DNA of 64,000 nt. Source: JAXGRD01 sp040766105. GTDB lineage: Bacteria; Bacillota; Clostridia; Peptostreptococcales; Anaerovoracaceae. The stretch lies in NCBI GenBank assembly GCA_040766105.1, contig JAXGRD010000002.1, forward strand, positions 124,001 to 188,000, in the 5' to 3' direction. A model generated the notes under the pieces. That model saw nothing but the letters and a program-made list of their open reading frames with translations, had not been told where the DNA came from and searched no databases. The stretch's first letter is position 1. Every line of letters begins with the position of its first letter. The position numbers were made by a program, and so were the translations under genes. Below are positions 1-7,802 of the stretch, piece by piece.

Positions 1-677
1 TCATGAGCGCCATGGGTCAGGCCATTGAGCTGGGGTGGAAGCGAGTGAAGCTTTACTTTATGATGGGTCTGCCAGGTGAAACATTGGAGGACTTAAAGGG
101 CATTGCAGATATTGCACAGAGAATCATGGATTTGAACTTTCAGATTATGGGAAGAGCAGGGGGAAGATTCCAACTTTCCGTCAGTGTTTCCAACTTTGTT
201 CCCAAGCCACACACACCGTTTCAATGGTCTTCTCAAGAAGAGGATTTCATTGAAAAGCATGATTACTTAGGGAAACTCTTGCGAATAAAAGGTGTTACCT
301 TTCACTATCACGACAGCTTTATCAGTATTTTGGAAGGTCTCTTTGCCAGAGGCGACAGAAGAACCGGTGCAGTAATTGAAAAAGCACTGGAATATGGTTG
401 TTCCTTTGATGGGTGGAGTGAGATGTTCAACGAGGAAGGCTGGAAAAAGGCACTTGCCGATACGGGCACTGACATTCATTTCTACACTTCCCGAGAGAGG
501 TCTTACGAAGAATTCTTCCCCTGGGATATAATTGATTCGGGTATTACGAAGGAGTTTCTCATAGAGGAAATGGAAAAGGCGAAGGAAGGAATGATCACAA
601 AGGATTGCAGAGAAGGTTGCGTAGCATGTGGCATCAACAGCCGAACTACCTGTAGTTTGGAGGGCATTTATGGCTAA
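1..677 (+). CDS. TIGR03960-type radical SAM protein, C-terminal part
   Basis: Only the last 224 residues or so lie in the window; the frame is open through the left edge, so the B12-binding and radical SAM cysteine regions are outside. What is visible fits the C-terminal half of a TIM-barrel radical SAM protein: YFMMGLPGET near the start (a typical strand/loop of these enzymes), then SNFVPKPHTPFQW, which is common in the TIGR03960/YgiQ-like group, and a Cys-containing tail (CREGCVACGINSRTTC) that could hold a further cluster or metal. The family substrate is not established. It overlaps the next gene by 8 nt, a pairing with TIGR03936/DUF2344 that is standard in Clostridia. Family call is from recognition of motifs and context. 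Confidence 0.85.
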   Translation, partial: MSAMGQAIELGWKRVKLYFMMGLPGETLEDLKGIADIAQRIMDLNFQIMGRAGGRFQLSVSVSNFVPKPHTPFQWSSQEEDFIEKHDYLGKLLRIKGVTFHYHDSFISILEGLFARGDRRTGAVIEKALEYGCSFDGWSEMFNEEGWKKALADTGTDIHFYTSRERSYEEFFPWDIIDSGITKEFLIEEMEKAKEGMITKDCREGCVACGINSRTTCSLEGIYG

Positions 678-1329
678 GTACATCATCACCTTTACCAAAG
701 AAGGATATATTCGGTACACCTCTCACTTGGATTTGACCAGGCTATTGAAAAGGGCATTTAAGAAAGCTGATTTAGACTTGGAGCACTCGCAAGGTTTTAA
801 TCCAATGCCCAAGTTGAGCTTGGCACAACCACTTTCTTTGGGATATGAATCCAAAGGGGAAATGGCAGAATTCGAAACGAAGGAAGATATCCCACCAGAG
901 GAGGTATTAAGAAGGCTCAATGAACAGATGCCTCCGGGAATCAATATCACAGATTGCAGAAAAAAGAGAGATGGAGAGAAGGGTCTGGCGGCGTCCTGTA
1001 AAGGTGCGGATTATCGAATCCTCATTCCATATTCCGCTGATAAAATGCCCGATGGTGATATCGCACACTCTTTCTTATCCCAGGAAATCATTCCGGTCAT
1101 GAAGAAGACCAAAAAAAGCAAGGTACCTGTGGAGATAAACATTAGACCTCTAATTCATAGTATAGAAATAGAGATTGACGACAATATATTAATTATGTCA
1201 ACGCATTTGGATGCCGGTAGCAATTCCAATCTGTCACCAGAGTTACTTTTGCAGGCGTTTTTCAACTTTACAGGTGTTGTTGTACCCCGCGAAACCATTG
1301 AAATTACGAGAGAAAAACTACATATGTAA
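670..1329 (+). CDS. TIGR03936 family radical SAM-associated protein (DUF2344)
   Basis: 219 residues starting MAKYIITFTKEG. I chose ATG at 670 rather than an in-frame upstream codon at 628 because family members begin at this strand and the upstream residues are simply the antiparallel reading of the previous gene. The conserved segment RYTSHLDLTRLLKRAF followed by HSQGFNPMPKLSLAQPLSLG is diagnostic of DUF2344. The protein normally partners the TIGR03960 radical SAM enzyme, often as a fusion, and is thought to act on RNA or a translation factor; its exact reaction is unknown. In many Clostridia ribonuclease G and rplU follow, but here a strong hairpin and comEA come next, so the usual neighbourhood is broken. 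Confidence 0.88.
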   Translation: MAKYIITFTKEGYIRYTSHLDLTRLLKRAFKKADLDLEHSQGFNPMPKLSLAQPLSLGYESKGEMAEFETKEDIPPEEVLRRLNEQMPPGINITDCRKKRDGEKGLAASCKGADYRILIPYSADKMPDGDIAHSFLSQEIIPVMKKTKKSKVPVEINIRPLIHSIEIEIDDNILIMSTHLDAGSNSNLSPELLLQAFFNFTGVVVPRETIEITREKLHM

Positions 1330-1357
1330 ATAAATGGAAATTATCTGTTGACCTTCA

Positions 1358-1408
1358 CCCCTTTGAAATGTAAAATTTAGGAAATTACATTTCAAGGGGG
1401 TTATTTTT
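1358..1408 (+). terminator. Strong hairpin ending at the comEA ribosome binding site
   Basis: Left arm 1358-1373 and right arm 1385-1400 pair over 16 bp with a single G-T pair and an 11-nt loop; the right arm is followed by TTATTTTTA. It has the form of an intrinsic terminator for the radical SAM pair. The end of its right arm (AAGGGGG, 1394-1400) is also the only plausible Shine-Dalgarno sequence for the ATG at 1409, 8 nt downstream. So the same structure could end transcription or hide the comEA start. Confidence 0.8.
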
Positions 1409-2011
1409 ATGAAGGAGTATTTTATTAAGGATTATTTGGTGGATAACAAGGACAAATTGCTTAAGATTGCCGCCGTGATTGTCATCGCTGCGGTTGCTTT
1501 GTTTGTCTTTGTTTTCAGAACGGGTGACAAGGAGGAAGTTGTTCTGGAACCGTCCAATGGTGAGGTAGCGGAAGAGTCTGTAGATCCGGTTGCAGAAGTG
1601 ATCGCGGATGTTGGCGGAGCGGTGAACCAGCCTATGGTTGTGGAACTGAAGGAAGGAAGTCGGGTTGGTGACGCCATCGATGCTGCAGGTGGATTGGCTA
1701 AGGATGCTGATATCACAAACATCAATCGTGCGGCTGTTGTCTCTGACGGCGATAAGATTTATGTACCAAAAAAGGGAGAAATTGTCCAAGAGGGAGGAAT
1801 ATCAAGTGAAAAACAACAAGCTAAAGTGAACATTAATACGGCTACGACTGCTGAACTACAAACCGTTACCGGAATCGGGCCGGCTACCGCGGAGAAAATT
1901 CTACTCTACCGTGCTTCCAACGGTAGTTTTATGAAACTGGAGGATCTAAAGAAAGTAGATGGAATTGGGGATAAGACCTACGAAAAACTAAAGGATCAAA
2001 TTACGATTTAA
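1409..2011 (+). CDS. comEA: ComEA-like helix-hairpin-helix DNA-binding membrane protein
   Basis: 200 residues. A hydrophobic N-terminal anchor (about 19-36) is followed by an acidic linker, an SLBB-type soluble-ligand-binding domain (about 60-122, IADVGGAVNQPMVVEL to DGDKIYVPKKGE), and a C-terminal double helix-hairpin-helix domain (139-200) with VNINTATTAEL, GIGPATAEKIL and VDGIGDKTYEKL. This is the standard order of Gram-positive ComEA, the receptor that binds incoming double-stranded DNA at the outer membrane face during natural transformation. The comEB/comEC partners are not in the window. A 16-bp hairpin covers its ribosome binding site. The surface adhesin gene follows after 14 nt, suggesting cotranscription. 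Confidence 0.9.
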   Translation: MKEYFIKDYLVDNKDKLLKIAAVIVIAAVALFVFVFRTGDKEEVVLEPSNGEVAEESVDPVAEVIADVGGAVNQPMVVELKEGSRVGDAIDAAGGLAKDADITNINRAAVVSDGDKIYVPKKGEIVQEGGISSEKQQAKVNINTATTAELQTVTGIGPATAEKILLYRASNGSFMKLEDLKKVDGIGDKTYEKLKDQITI

Positions 2012-2025
2012 AAGGAGATGGGAAA

Positions 2026-3702
2026 ATGGGAAAGAGATTATTGAAAAGAAGTGCCATGATTCTATTCATCGGTATCATGACATTAACAGGGCTGTTCTGG
2101 ACAGATTTGTACCAAGTAGAGGGAGCGACGGCGGGATCCAAAGGAACAACATTGTATGACAATATTTTGATTGGAAAAGACGGAAAGGAATACTGGGTAA
2201 AAGGAAGGTCGGAAAACATTGTATATGACCGAAAGGGAAAAGCAACCAGGACAGCGCCTTTCACCAGCGAATTGCGGATTCGCAACTTCGAAGTGAGAGA
2301 AACATCCGGTGCAAAGGTGTTGGGATACTGTGTAGAGTGGGGTGTCCCTTATGAGAAAGGTGTTACCTATTCTGCGGCGTCGGCTGTAAGTGACAGTTAT
2401 TATAAACTGTTACCGGCTCGCACCAGAGAAGGGATTAAGTTGGCAACCCTCTATGGATATCGTCCCGGAAGGCGAATCCCCGTATCGGGATGCAATGCGG
2501 CTGACTGGTATATGGCAACCCAGGTGATTGTTTGGGAATACCAACAGCTCCTTCGGTCATCCCCAACAAAGATTGCAAGCAGAACCGGCATGCCTGCCGA
2601 TTATTTCTCTAAAAATATAAAGGGAAGACCGGCAGAAGCTTGCTACAAGTTCATGCTTTCTCGGATGAACATGCACTACAAAACCACCAGTTTTGCGGGA
2701 ACGAAGGTGCATTTAATGAAATACAACGATGCCACCCAAGATTATCGTGTAACCTTGACAGATACACATAGAATTGCCTTTGCACCTAGGTTCACCAGTG
2801 ATACTATATCCCTTTCCAGAACGGGAAATCAATATACCTTTATCGCTAAGGAGCCCATTGATGTGACGACCCTGCGTTTTCAGCATGATATACCTCCGGC
2901 ATCCGGTCCCAATCTCATATGGGGGAGTCTTCAAAGCGGGCAAGTGCTCATGACGGGAATTGAAAACGATTTTACCTACTCTGCCAGATTCCGAACGGAA
3001 GCGGATGGAAATTTCCAGTTGGAAAAGAAATCGGAAGACGGAAAAATCGAGGGTGTTGAATTTGAAATATCAGGTGTCAATTTGGACGAGCCCTTGCTTC
3101 TGGCCACGGATGAAAGGGGAATGTTTTCCATTGATCTGATACCGGGGACCTATATCGTTCGAGAAATACCCAATGAAATGTATCTTCCCACAGAGCCGCA
3201 AACCATTATTATTGAAGAAGGTAAGGCGGTCTCCGTAGTATTTGATAACACACCAATAGTGGGTGAGGTGGAAATATCAAAGAGCGATGTTTCCGACGGT
3301 AAATTGATTCCTGACTGTGGAATTGAGATCCTCGATGAAGAAATGAATGTGCTGTTTCAAGGAAGAACCGATGATACCGGAAAAGTGCTCTTCTCTAATC
3401 TTCCCAAGGGAGATTACTATTTCAGAGAGTTTGATGCACCCAAAGGATATCTAATCGATGAAAATCCCTATCCCTTTACTGTGGCAGAGCACGGTGAAGT
3501 GGTAAAATGTTCTATGACAAATGAGAGAGTGGAAGAGCCCAAGGAAGTTTCGAGACCCGGTCCCGAACTGACGAAAGCAGAACTGGCCAAAGCAACCAAG
3601 ACGCCCAAGACAGGGGACACAACATCACTACCCTTTTGGATCGGTCTCATGTTTGGCGGGTTGATTTTAGCAACATTCACTTTTTTGAAAGCAAAAAAAT
3701 AG
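2026..3702 (+). CDS. Sortase-anchored Cys-Gln thioester (TQXA) surface protein with SpaA-like domains
   Basis: 558 residues. N-terminal signal peptide (about 1-35). A thioester domain has Cys102 in GYCVEWG and Gln166 in MATQVIVWE, the pair that forms an internal Cys-Gln thioester able to bond covalently to host or matrix amines. Two Cna-B/SpaA-type beta domains follow (about 330-410 and 415-505; FQLEKKSEDGK...YIVREI and VEISKSDVSDGK...YYFREFDAPKGY), of the sort that make Lys-Asn/Asp isopeptide bonds. The C terminus has TPKTG at 526-530, a hydrophobic span and a KAKK tail: a sortase signal. TPKTG differs from LPxTG and resembles the (S/P/N)PxTG signals of clostridial class B sortases. Shine-Dalgarno AAAGGAGATG precedes the ATG. 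No sortase gene is in the window. Confidence 0.92.
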   Translation: MGKRLLKRSAMILFIGIMTLTGLFWTDLYQVEGATAGSKGTTLYDNILIGKDGKEYWVKGRSENIVYDRKGKATRTAPFTSELRIRNFEVRETSGAKVLGYCVEWGVPYEKGVTYSAASAVSDSYYKLLPARTREGIKLATLYGYRPGRRIPVSGCNAADWYMATQVIVWEYQQLLRSSPTKIASRTGMPADYFSKNIKGRPAEACYKFMLSRMNMHYKTTSFAGTKVHLMKYNDATQDYRVTLTDTHRIAFAPRFTSDTISLSRTGNQYTFIAKEPIDVTTLRFQHDIPPASGPNLIWGSLQSGQVLMTGIENDFTYSARFRTEADGNFQLEKKSEDGKIEGVEFEISGVNLDEPLLLATDERGMFSIDLIPGTYIVREIPNEMYLPTEPQTIIIEEGKAVSVVFDNTPIVGEVEISKSDVSDGKLIPDCGIEILDEEMNVLFQGRTDDTGKVLFSNLPKGDYYFREFDAPKGYLIDENPYPFTVAEHGEVVKCSMTNERVEEPKEVSRPGPELTKAELAKATKTPKTGDTTSLPFWIGLMFGGLILATFTFLKAKK

Positions 3703-3717
3703 TTTGAAGGATTCGAT

Positions 3718-3749
3718 AGCGCCTTGCATAGCGGGGCGCTTTTTCTTTT
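3718..3749 (+). terminator. Intrinsic terminator of the adhesin gene
   Basis: AGCGCC (3718-3723) pairs with GGCGCT (3735-3740), followed by the T-tract TTTTCTTTT (3741-3749). It lies 16 nt past the adhesin stop. The end of the T-tract forms the first bases of the next promoter's -35 box. Confidence 0.85.
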
Positions 3750-3776
3750 GACTATTACCTATGTTTTATATATAAT
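3748..3776 (+). promoter_or_regulatory. Promoter of the DUF896 gene
   Basis: TTGACT (3748-3753), 17-nt spacer, TATAAT (3771-3776): a near-consensus vegetative promoter, about 25 nt before the DUF896 ribosome site GGGAGGG. The -35 hexamer overlaps the terminator T-tract of the previous gene. Confidence 0.8.
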
Positions 3777-3806
3777 TAGTATTTGTGAAATGGGAGGGTT
3801 TAAACA

Positions 3807-3971
3807 ATGATAACGAAAGAAAAAATAGATAGAATCAATGCGCTGGCTGCTAAGGCAAAGACGGATGAAGGGCTCACCGAGGATGAGGCAAAAGAACGAG
3901 AAGAACTTCGACAGGAATACATCCAGTCTGTGCGTCAAAACGTAAAGGCCCATTTGGACAATATTTCATAA
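3807..3971 (+). CDS. DUF896 (YnzC-like) small protein
   Basis: 54 residues, starting MITKEKIDRINALAAKAK and ending AHLDNIS. Members of DUF896 are 55-80 residue, highly charged, two-helix bundles widespread in Firmicutes; the B. subtilis member YnzC sits in the SOS-induced yneA operon with lexA nearby. No biochemical function is established. The segment GLTEDEAKEREELRQEYI is the conserved core. Start: ATG at 3807, 8 nt after GGGAGGG. It has its own near-consensus promoter and stands alone between the adhesin and nifS. Confidence 0.88.
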   Translation: MITKEKIDRINALAAKAKTDEGLTEDEAKEREELRQEYIQSVRQNVKAHLDNIS

Positions 3972-4042
3972 AAGATGTTTCATTAAAGGCTGCTATAGGT
4001 ATAATTAATTTGTATCGGATTTTAGAACCAAGAGGAGATGCT

Positions 4043-5212
4043 ATGAGAGAAGTATATTTAGATTATTCAGCAACAACGCCGGTAAAGGATGAAGTTTTGC
4101 AGGAGATGATTCCCTATTTCAAGGAGCATTTTGGAAATCCTTCCAGTTTATATAAAATCGCCAGAGAATCAAAGGATGCTTTGACTGTTGCAAGAGAAAG
4201 ACTTGCAAGTTTGATTAATGCGGACCCAAAGGAAGTGTATTTTACCTCCAGTGGTACGGAAGCTGACAACTGGGCGATGTTTGGTGTTTCCGATGCCTTG
4301 AAAGAAAAGGGGAATCACATCATCACAACGATAATTGAACATCATGCCATTATCCATACGGCCAACTATATGATGAAGCACGGCATTGATGTGACATTCT
4401 TGGATGTAAATCCCGATGGAACAGTTGATCCGGATGAGCTGGCTGAGGCTATCACTGATAAGACGGTTTTGGTTTCCATCATGTATGTCAATAACGAGAT
4501 TGGTACTGTACAGAATATTAAGGAACTGGCGAAGATTGCAAAAGATCGGGGTGTGACCTTCCATACAGACGGGGTTCAAGCGCTGGGAAATGTTCCTTGT
4601 GACGTGAAAGATTTAGGTGTGGATCTTATGTCCATGTCCGCTCACAAAATATATGGTCCCAAGGGAGTAGGCGCTCTCTATATCAAGAAGGGAACCAAGA
4701 TCAGCAACTATCTTCACGGTGGTGCCCAGGAGGTCAAGAGAAGAGCAGGTACGGAGAATCTTCCCGGCATTGTGGGATTTGGAAAGGCAGCACAGCTTGC
4801 AAAGGAGAACTATGAAAACCATGTGAGCCATTCCAAGGAACTACGTGACTACTTCATAAAACGAGTGACCACGGAAATCCCCAATACACATGTAAACGGA
4901 ACCATGGAGCACAGACATCCGGGTAATGCAAATATTACCTTTGAGTATATTGAGGGAGAGGCGATTTTACTTCTTCTCAATGCCAAGGGCATCTACGTAT
5001 CCACAGGATCGGCTTGTAGTTCAGCATCCTTAGTTCCCAGCCATGTATTGGCAGCACTGGGTGTACCTGTGGAAATGATTCACGGCACCATTCGATTCAC
5101 TGTAGGAGACTTTACTTCCAAGGAAGATATAGACTACACAATAGATGCACTGAAAGAAGTCGTTGAGAAACTGAGGAAAATTTCCTCTGTAGACAGCGAG
5201 AAAGGTTGGTAA
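4043..5212 (+). CDS. nifS: NifS/IscS-type cysteine desulfurase
   Basis: 389 residues; PLP enzyme that takes sulfur from cysteine as a persulfide for Fe-S clusters and tRNA thiolation. Seen: N-terminal MREVYLDYSATTP; His101 in IIEHHAI over the cofactor; Asp176/Gln179 in HTDGVQA; the PLP Schiff-base lysine K202 in SMSAHKIYGPKG; the catalytic Cys325 in STGSACSSASLVPSHVL. This is the group I loop with a long, flexible cysteine segment. The start is ATG 4043 with AGAGGAG upstream, not the TTG at 4010, since the family begins at VYLDYSAT. A TATAAT box at 4000-4005 may serve the operon, though the -35 is poor. nifU follows after 5 nt and mnmA after that, giving a sulfur-relay operon. No iscR precedes it. 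Confidence 0.95.
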   Translation: MREVYLDYSATTPVKDEVLQEMIPYFKEHFGNPSSLYKIARESKDALTVARERLASLINADPKEVYFTSSGTEADNWAMFGVSDALKEKGNHIITTIIEHHAIIHTANYMMKHGIDVTFLDVNPDGTVDPDELAEAITDKTVLVSIMYVNNEIGTVQNIKELAKIAKDRGVTFHTDGVQALGNVPCDVKDLGVDLMSMSAHKIYGPKGVGALYIKKGTKISNYLHGGAQEVKRRAGTENLPGIVGFGKAAQLAKENYENHVSHSKELRDYFIKRVTTEIPNTHVNGTMEHRHPGNANITFEYIEGEAILLLLNAKGIYVSTGSACSSASLVPSHVLAALGVPVEMIHGTIRFTVGDFTSKEDIDYTIDALKEVVEKLRKISSVDSEKGW

Positions 5213-5217
5213 ATAAA

Positions 5218-5670
5218 ATGGCAGATATGTATACAGAAAAAGTAATGGATCATTTCATGAATCCTCATAACGTAGGTGAGCTTGAGAATGCAGATGGAGA
5301 AGGCACATATGGAAGCCCCGTCTGCGGCGATATGATGAAAATCTCCATCAAGGTGGAAGACGAAACAATAGTCGATGCCAAGTTCAAGACTTTTGGATGC
5401 GGCAGTGCCATAGCCAGTTCTTCTGTGGCTACGGATATGATTATCGGCAAGACTATCGAGGAAGCTTTGGAAATTACCAACAAGCAGATCATCGATGAAT
5501 TGGGTGGCCTACCTCCGGTAAAGGTTCACTGCTCCGTTCTTGCGGATCATGCCATCAAGTCAGCAATATACGACTATGCCAAGAAAAACGGCAAGACTTA
5601 CGCAGGTTTGGAAGGCTTTGATCCTGATGCAGAGGATGACGATCATCACGATATAGAAGAAGAGGAATAA
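5218..5670 (+). CDS. nifU: IscU/NifU-type Fe-S cluster scaffold protein
   Basis: 150 residues. The scaffold accepts sulfur from NifS and assembles a 2Fe-2S/4Fe-4S cluster on three cysteines: Cys36 (SPVCGD), Cys61 (FGCGSA) and Cys105 (VHCSVLA), all in place. It lacks the C-terminal domains of full NifU, so it is the short clostridial form. The tail is very acidic and histidine-containing (DAEDDDHHDIEEEE). Start at ATG 5218, 5 nt after the nifS stop with AAAGG in the nifS end as ribosome site; MYTEK at 5227 is an alternative. mnmA begins 1 nt after its stop codon. Confidence 0.94.
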   Translation: MADMYTEKVMDHFMNPHNVGELENADGEGTYGSPVCGDMMKISIKVEDETIVDAKFKTFGCGSAIASSSVATDMIIGKTIEEALEITNKQIIDELGGLPPVKVHCSVLADHAIKSAIYDYAKKNGKTYAGLEGFDPDAEDDDHHDIEEEE

Positions 5671-5671
5671 A

Positions 5672-6730
5672 ATGATGCACGGCGACCGTAAAAAAGTTGT
5701 TGTGGGATTAAGCGGTGGGGTCGACAGTGCCTCCACCGTTCTTCTATTGCAGGAAGAGGGATATGAGGTAACCGGACTGTATTTTGATGTGATGGGAGAC
5801 AACAAAGAGGGGAGGGCAGAGGCCGAAAAAGCGGCGATCCAGTTGGGAATTCCCCTGATTTGCAGGGATATGTCCGCTCCTTTTGAAGACATCGTGATTG
5901 CAGATTTTTGCAGAGAGTACGGCAACGGTCGAACACCCAACCCATGCATTATTTGTAATCCTAACATCAAGTTCGCGGTTTTATTGGAAGAAGCCAATCG
6001 ACTGGGAGCATCCCATATCGCCACCGGTCATTATGCCAAGTGCAGCTACTGTAAGGAAAGTGACACCTATCATATTTCAATGGGTGCAAATGGGAGAAAA
6101 GACCAGTCCTACATGCTCTACCGATTGCCGCAGGAAGTCTTACGTAGATTACTTCTGCCATTAGGTGCGGTAGAAGATAAGGGAAAGGTCCGTGACTTGG
6201 CGGAGAGCCGCAATCTTTCCAATGCCCAAGCAAAGGATAGTCAAGAAATCTGCTTCATTGAGGGTGCATATCAGGATTTTTTGTTGGATAGAGGCATCGA
6301 GAGCCCGCCGGGGGATTTCATCGACAAAGAGGGAAATGTCCTTGGAAAGCACAAAGGGATTACAGGCTATACCTTAGGACAGCGAAAAGGTCTTGGAATC
6401 GCTTTGGGGAAGCCGGCATTTGTGATCAAAATAGATGTAAAAAACAACACCATCACCCTTGGGGAACGTGAAGATTTATATACCGATACAGTTGTTTGCC
6501 GTAACAACTTCTTTACCTCCACAGGTGAAAGTCAGCTTCCCAATACATGGGAAGGCGCCGAAATCACCGCTAAGATACGATATTCAGTTCCTCCGCAAAA
6601 GTGCGTCATCCATTCACATGGCGACTGTATTCAGGTGGTTTTTTCCGAAAAACAGCGAGCTGCAACGCCGGGACAATCCATCGTGTTCTACCATAATGGT
6701 TGTGTCATAGGCGGTGGCATTATTGCGTAA
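5672..6730 (+). CDS. mnmA: tRNA-specific 2-thiouridylase MnmA
   Basis: 352 residues. Adenylates and thiolates U34 of tRNAs for Lys, Glu and Gln. Visible: PP-loop SGGVDS (14-19), nucleophile Cys92/Cys95 region in RTPNPCIICN, the second active cysteine Cys194 in DSQEICFI, and the C-terminal beta barrel with GYTLGQRKGLGIA. It is the last gene of nifS-nifU-mnmA, so the persulfide donor and the user are coexpressed. ATG at 5675 is an equally possible start. Its stop (6728-6730) directly abuts the stop of the convergent reductase gene, with no space for a terminator. Confidence 0.95.
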   Translation: MMHGDRKKVVVGLSGGVDSASTVLLLQEEGYEVTGLYFDVMGDNKEGRAEAEKAAIQLGIPLICRDMSAPFEDIVIADFCREYGNGRTPNPCIICNPNIKFAVLLEEANRLGASHIATGHYAKCSYCKESDTYHISMGANGRKDQSYMLYRLPQEVLRRLLLPLGAVEDKGKVRDLAESRNLSNAQAKDSQEICFIEGAYQDFLLDRGIESPPGDFIDKEGNVLGKHKGITGYTLGQRKGLGIALGKPAFVIKIDVKNNTITLGEREDLYTDTVVCRNNFFTSTGESQLPNTWEGAEITAKIRYSVPPQKCVIHSHGDCIQVVFSEKQRAATPGQSIVFYHNGCVIGGGIIA

Positions 6731-7687
6731 TCAATACATGAGAATTGCCCTTACAGGACAAACAGGGGCACAGTAGCCACAGGTGATGCAGATGTTATGA
6801 TCAATGGAGGCTAAACCGTTCTCATTCCATGAAATGGCGTGATTGGGGCATCTTTTCAGGCATTGCCCGCATGCCTCACAGTCTCCTTGTTCCACATACA
6901 TCTTCTTGGCACTCACGTCGGGAGCATAATCCGGAGGAAGGGTGCCTTCTGCAAATGCAACGGCAATATCCACCTCTTCTTTTTTTCCGAAGCCTAACAT
7001 GATGGACCCGATGCCCTCCATGGCAGCGACGTAGTTTAAGCAATCCATATAGCTCCCGCTGAGATTTCCACCCCCCAGGACCTTCATGGCAAAGATTCCT
7101 TTTCCCGCTTCCACGTTGGCTTTGATCGCGGTTGCCATTTCTTCAGCAGTACCTTGACCGCTTCCTTTTCGAATCCCCAGACCATCCTTGTTGATAAGGG
7201 GGAAGAGGATGTCACACTCGGCCACATCCGCCATCTTCTCTGCCACATCCACATGATGGGTGGAAACGCCCATGGCCTTGATTCTGCCTTTTGCCTTTGC
7301 ATCTATGAGACATTCCCAGGCACCGCTTCGGTTTTCAAAATCTCCGTTATGACGCACTTCGTGCATGAGAAAGATTTCAATTACATCTCGGTCCAGTTCT
7401 CTTCGTGCTTCTTCGATGGCTTTCTCCATATCGCTGTAGGAAAGCTCCAAGCTTTTGCTGGCAATGACCGGATTGTAGTTGGTGCCCTTTAAGGCTTGGT
7501 GAATATATGGATAGGTTTCATAGTATTCCGCCGTATCCAATAAATTGATGCCCTTGGACAAGCCGTATCGCACCAGCTCTGCGCCTTCATCTAAAGGAAG
7601 ATTCAACTGTGTCTTCCCGATTGTGAGAACGCCAAAGCCGATGGAACTGACAAGAATATCCGTATTTCCCAGTTTATTATATTTCAT
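6731..7687 (-). CDS. Aldo/keto reductase with C-terminal 2x[4Fe-4S] ferredoxin domain
   Basis: 318 residues. The N-terminal 260 residues form an AKR barrel (NLLDTAEYYETYPYIH with the catalytic Asp/Tyr, ASKS, IEIFLMHEVR). The C-terminal 55 residues carry two cluster motifs, CEACGQCLKRCP and CITCGYCAPVCP. Such ferredoxin-tailed AKRs are common in strict anaerobes; substrates are not known and electrons probably come from ferredoxin as well as NAD(P)H. It is transcribed against its neighbours, between mnmA and alaS, which in many Clostridia are adjacent. Start ATG 7685-7687 with GAGGT 8 nt upstream. Confidence 0.9.
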   Translation of the reverse strand: MKYNKLGNTDILVSSIGFGVLTIGKTQLNLPLDEGAELVRYGLSKGINLLDTAEYYETYPYIHQALKGTNYNPVIASKSLELSYSDMEKAIEEARRELDRDVIEIFLMHEVRHNGDFENRSGAWECLIDAKAKGRIKAMGVSTHHVDVAEKMADVAECDILFPLINKDGLGIRKGSGQGTAEEMATAIKANVEAGKGIFAMKVLGGGNLSGSYMDCLNYVAAMEGIGSIMLGFGKKEEVDIAVAFAEGTLPPDYAPDVSAKKMYVEQGDCEACGQCLKRCPNHAISWNENGLASIDHNICITCGYCAPVCPVRAILMY

Positions 7688-7726
7688 ATTATTACCTCAG
7701 AAAGTATTGTATCACAGGGAAAGGGA

Positions 7727-7757
7727 TTGTTCCATAACCTTGATAGTATGGTATAAT
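7727..7757 (+). promoter_or_regulatory. Probable alaS promoter
   Basis: TATAAT at 7752-7757 with a partial -35 TTGTTC at 7727-7732 (19-nt spacer). The 5' region to the alaS ATG is only about 40 nt, too short for a T-box leader. Confidence 0.55.
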
Positions 7758-7802
7758 GGAGTCTGTGAAATAATAGAATCATCAATTAGGAGGAACTGCA
7801 CC

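Noticed and set aside
7688..7802. T-box leader before alaS
   Set aside because: Only about 40 nt lie between the likely start of transcription and the ATG; no T-box sequence or specifier hairpin is seen.
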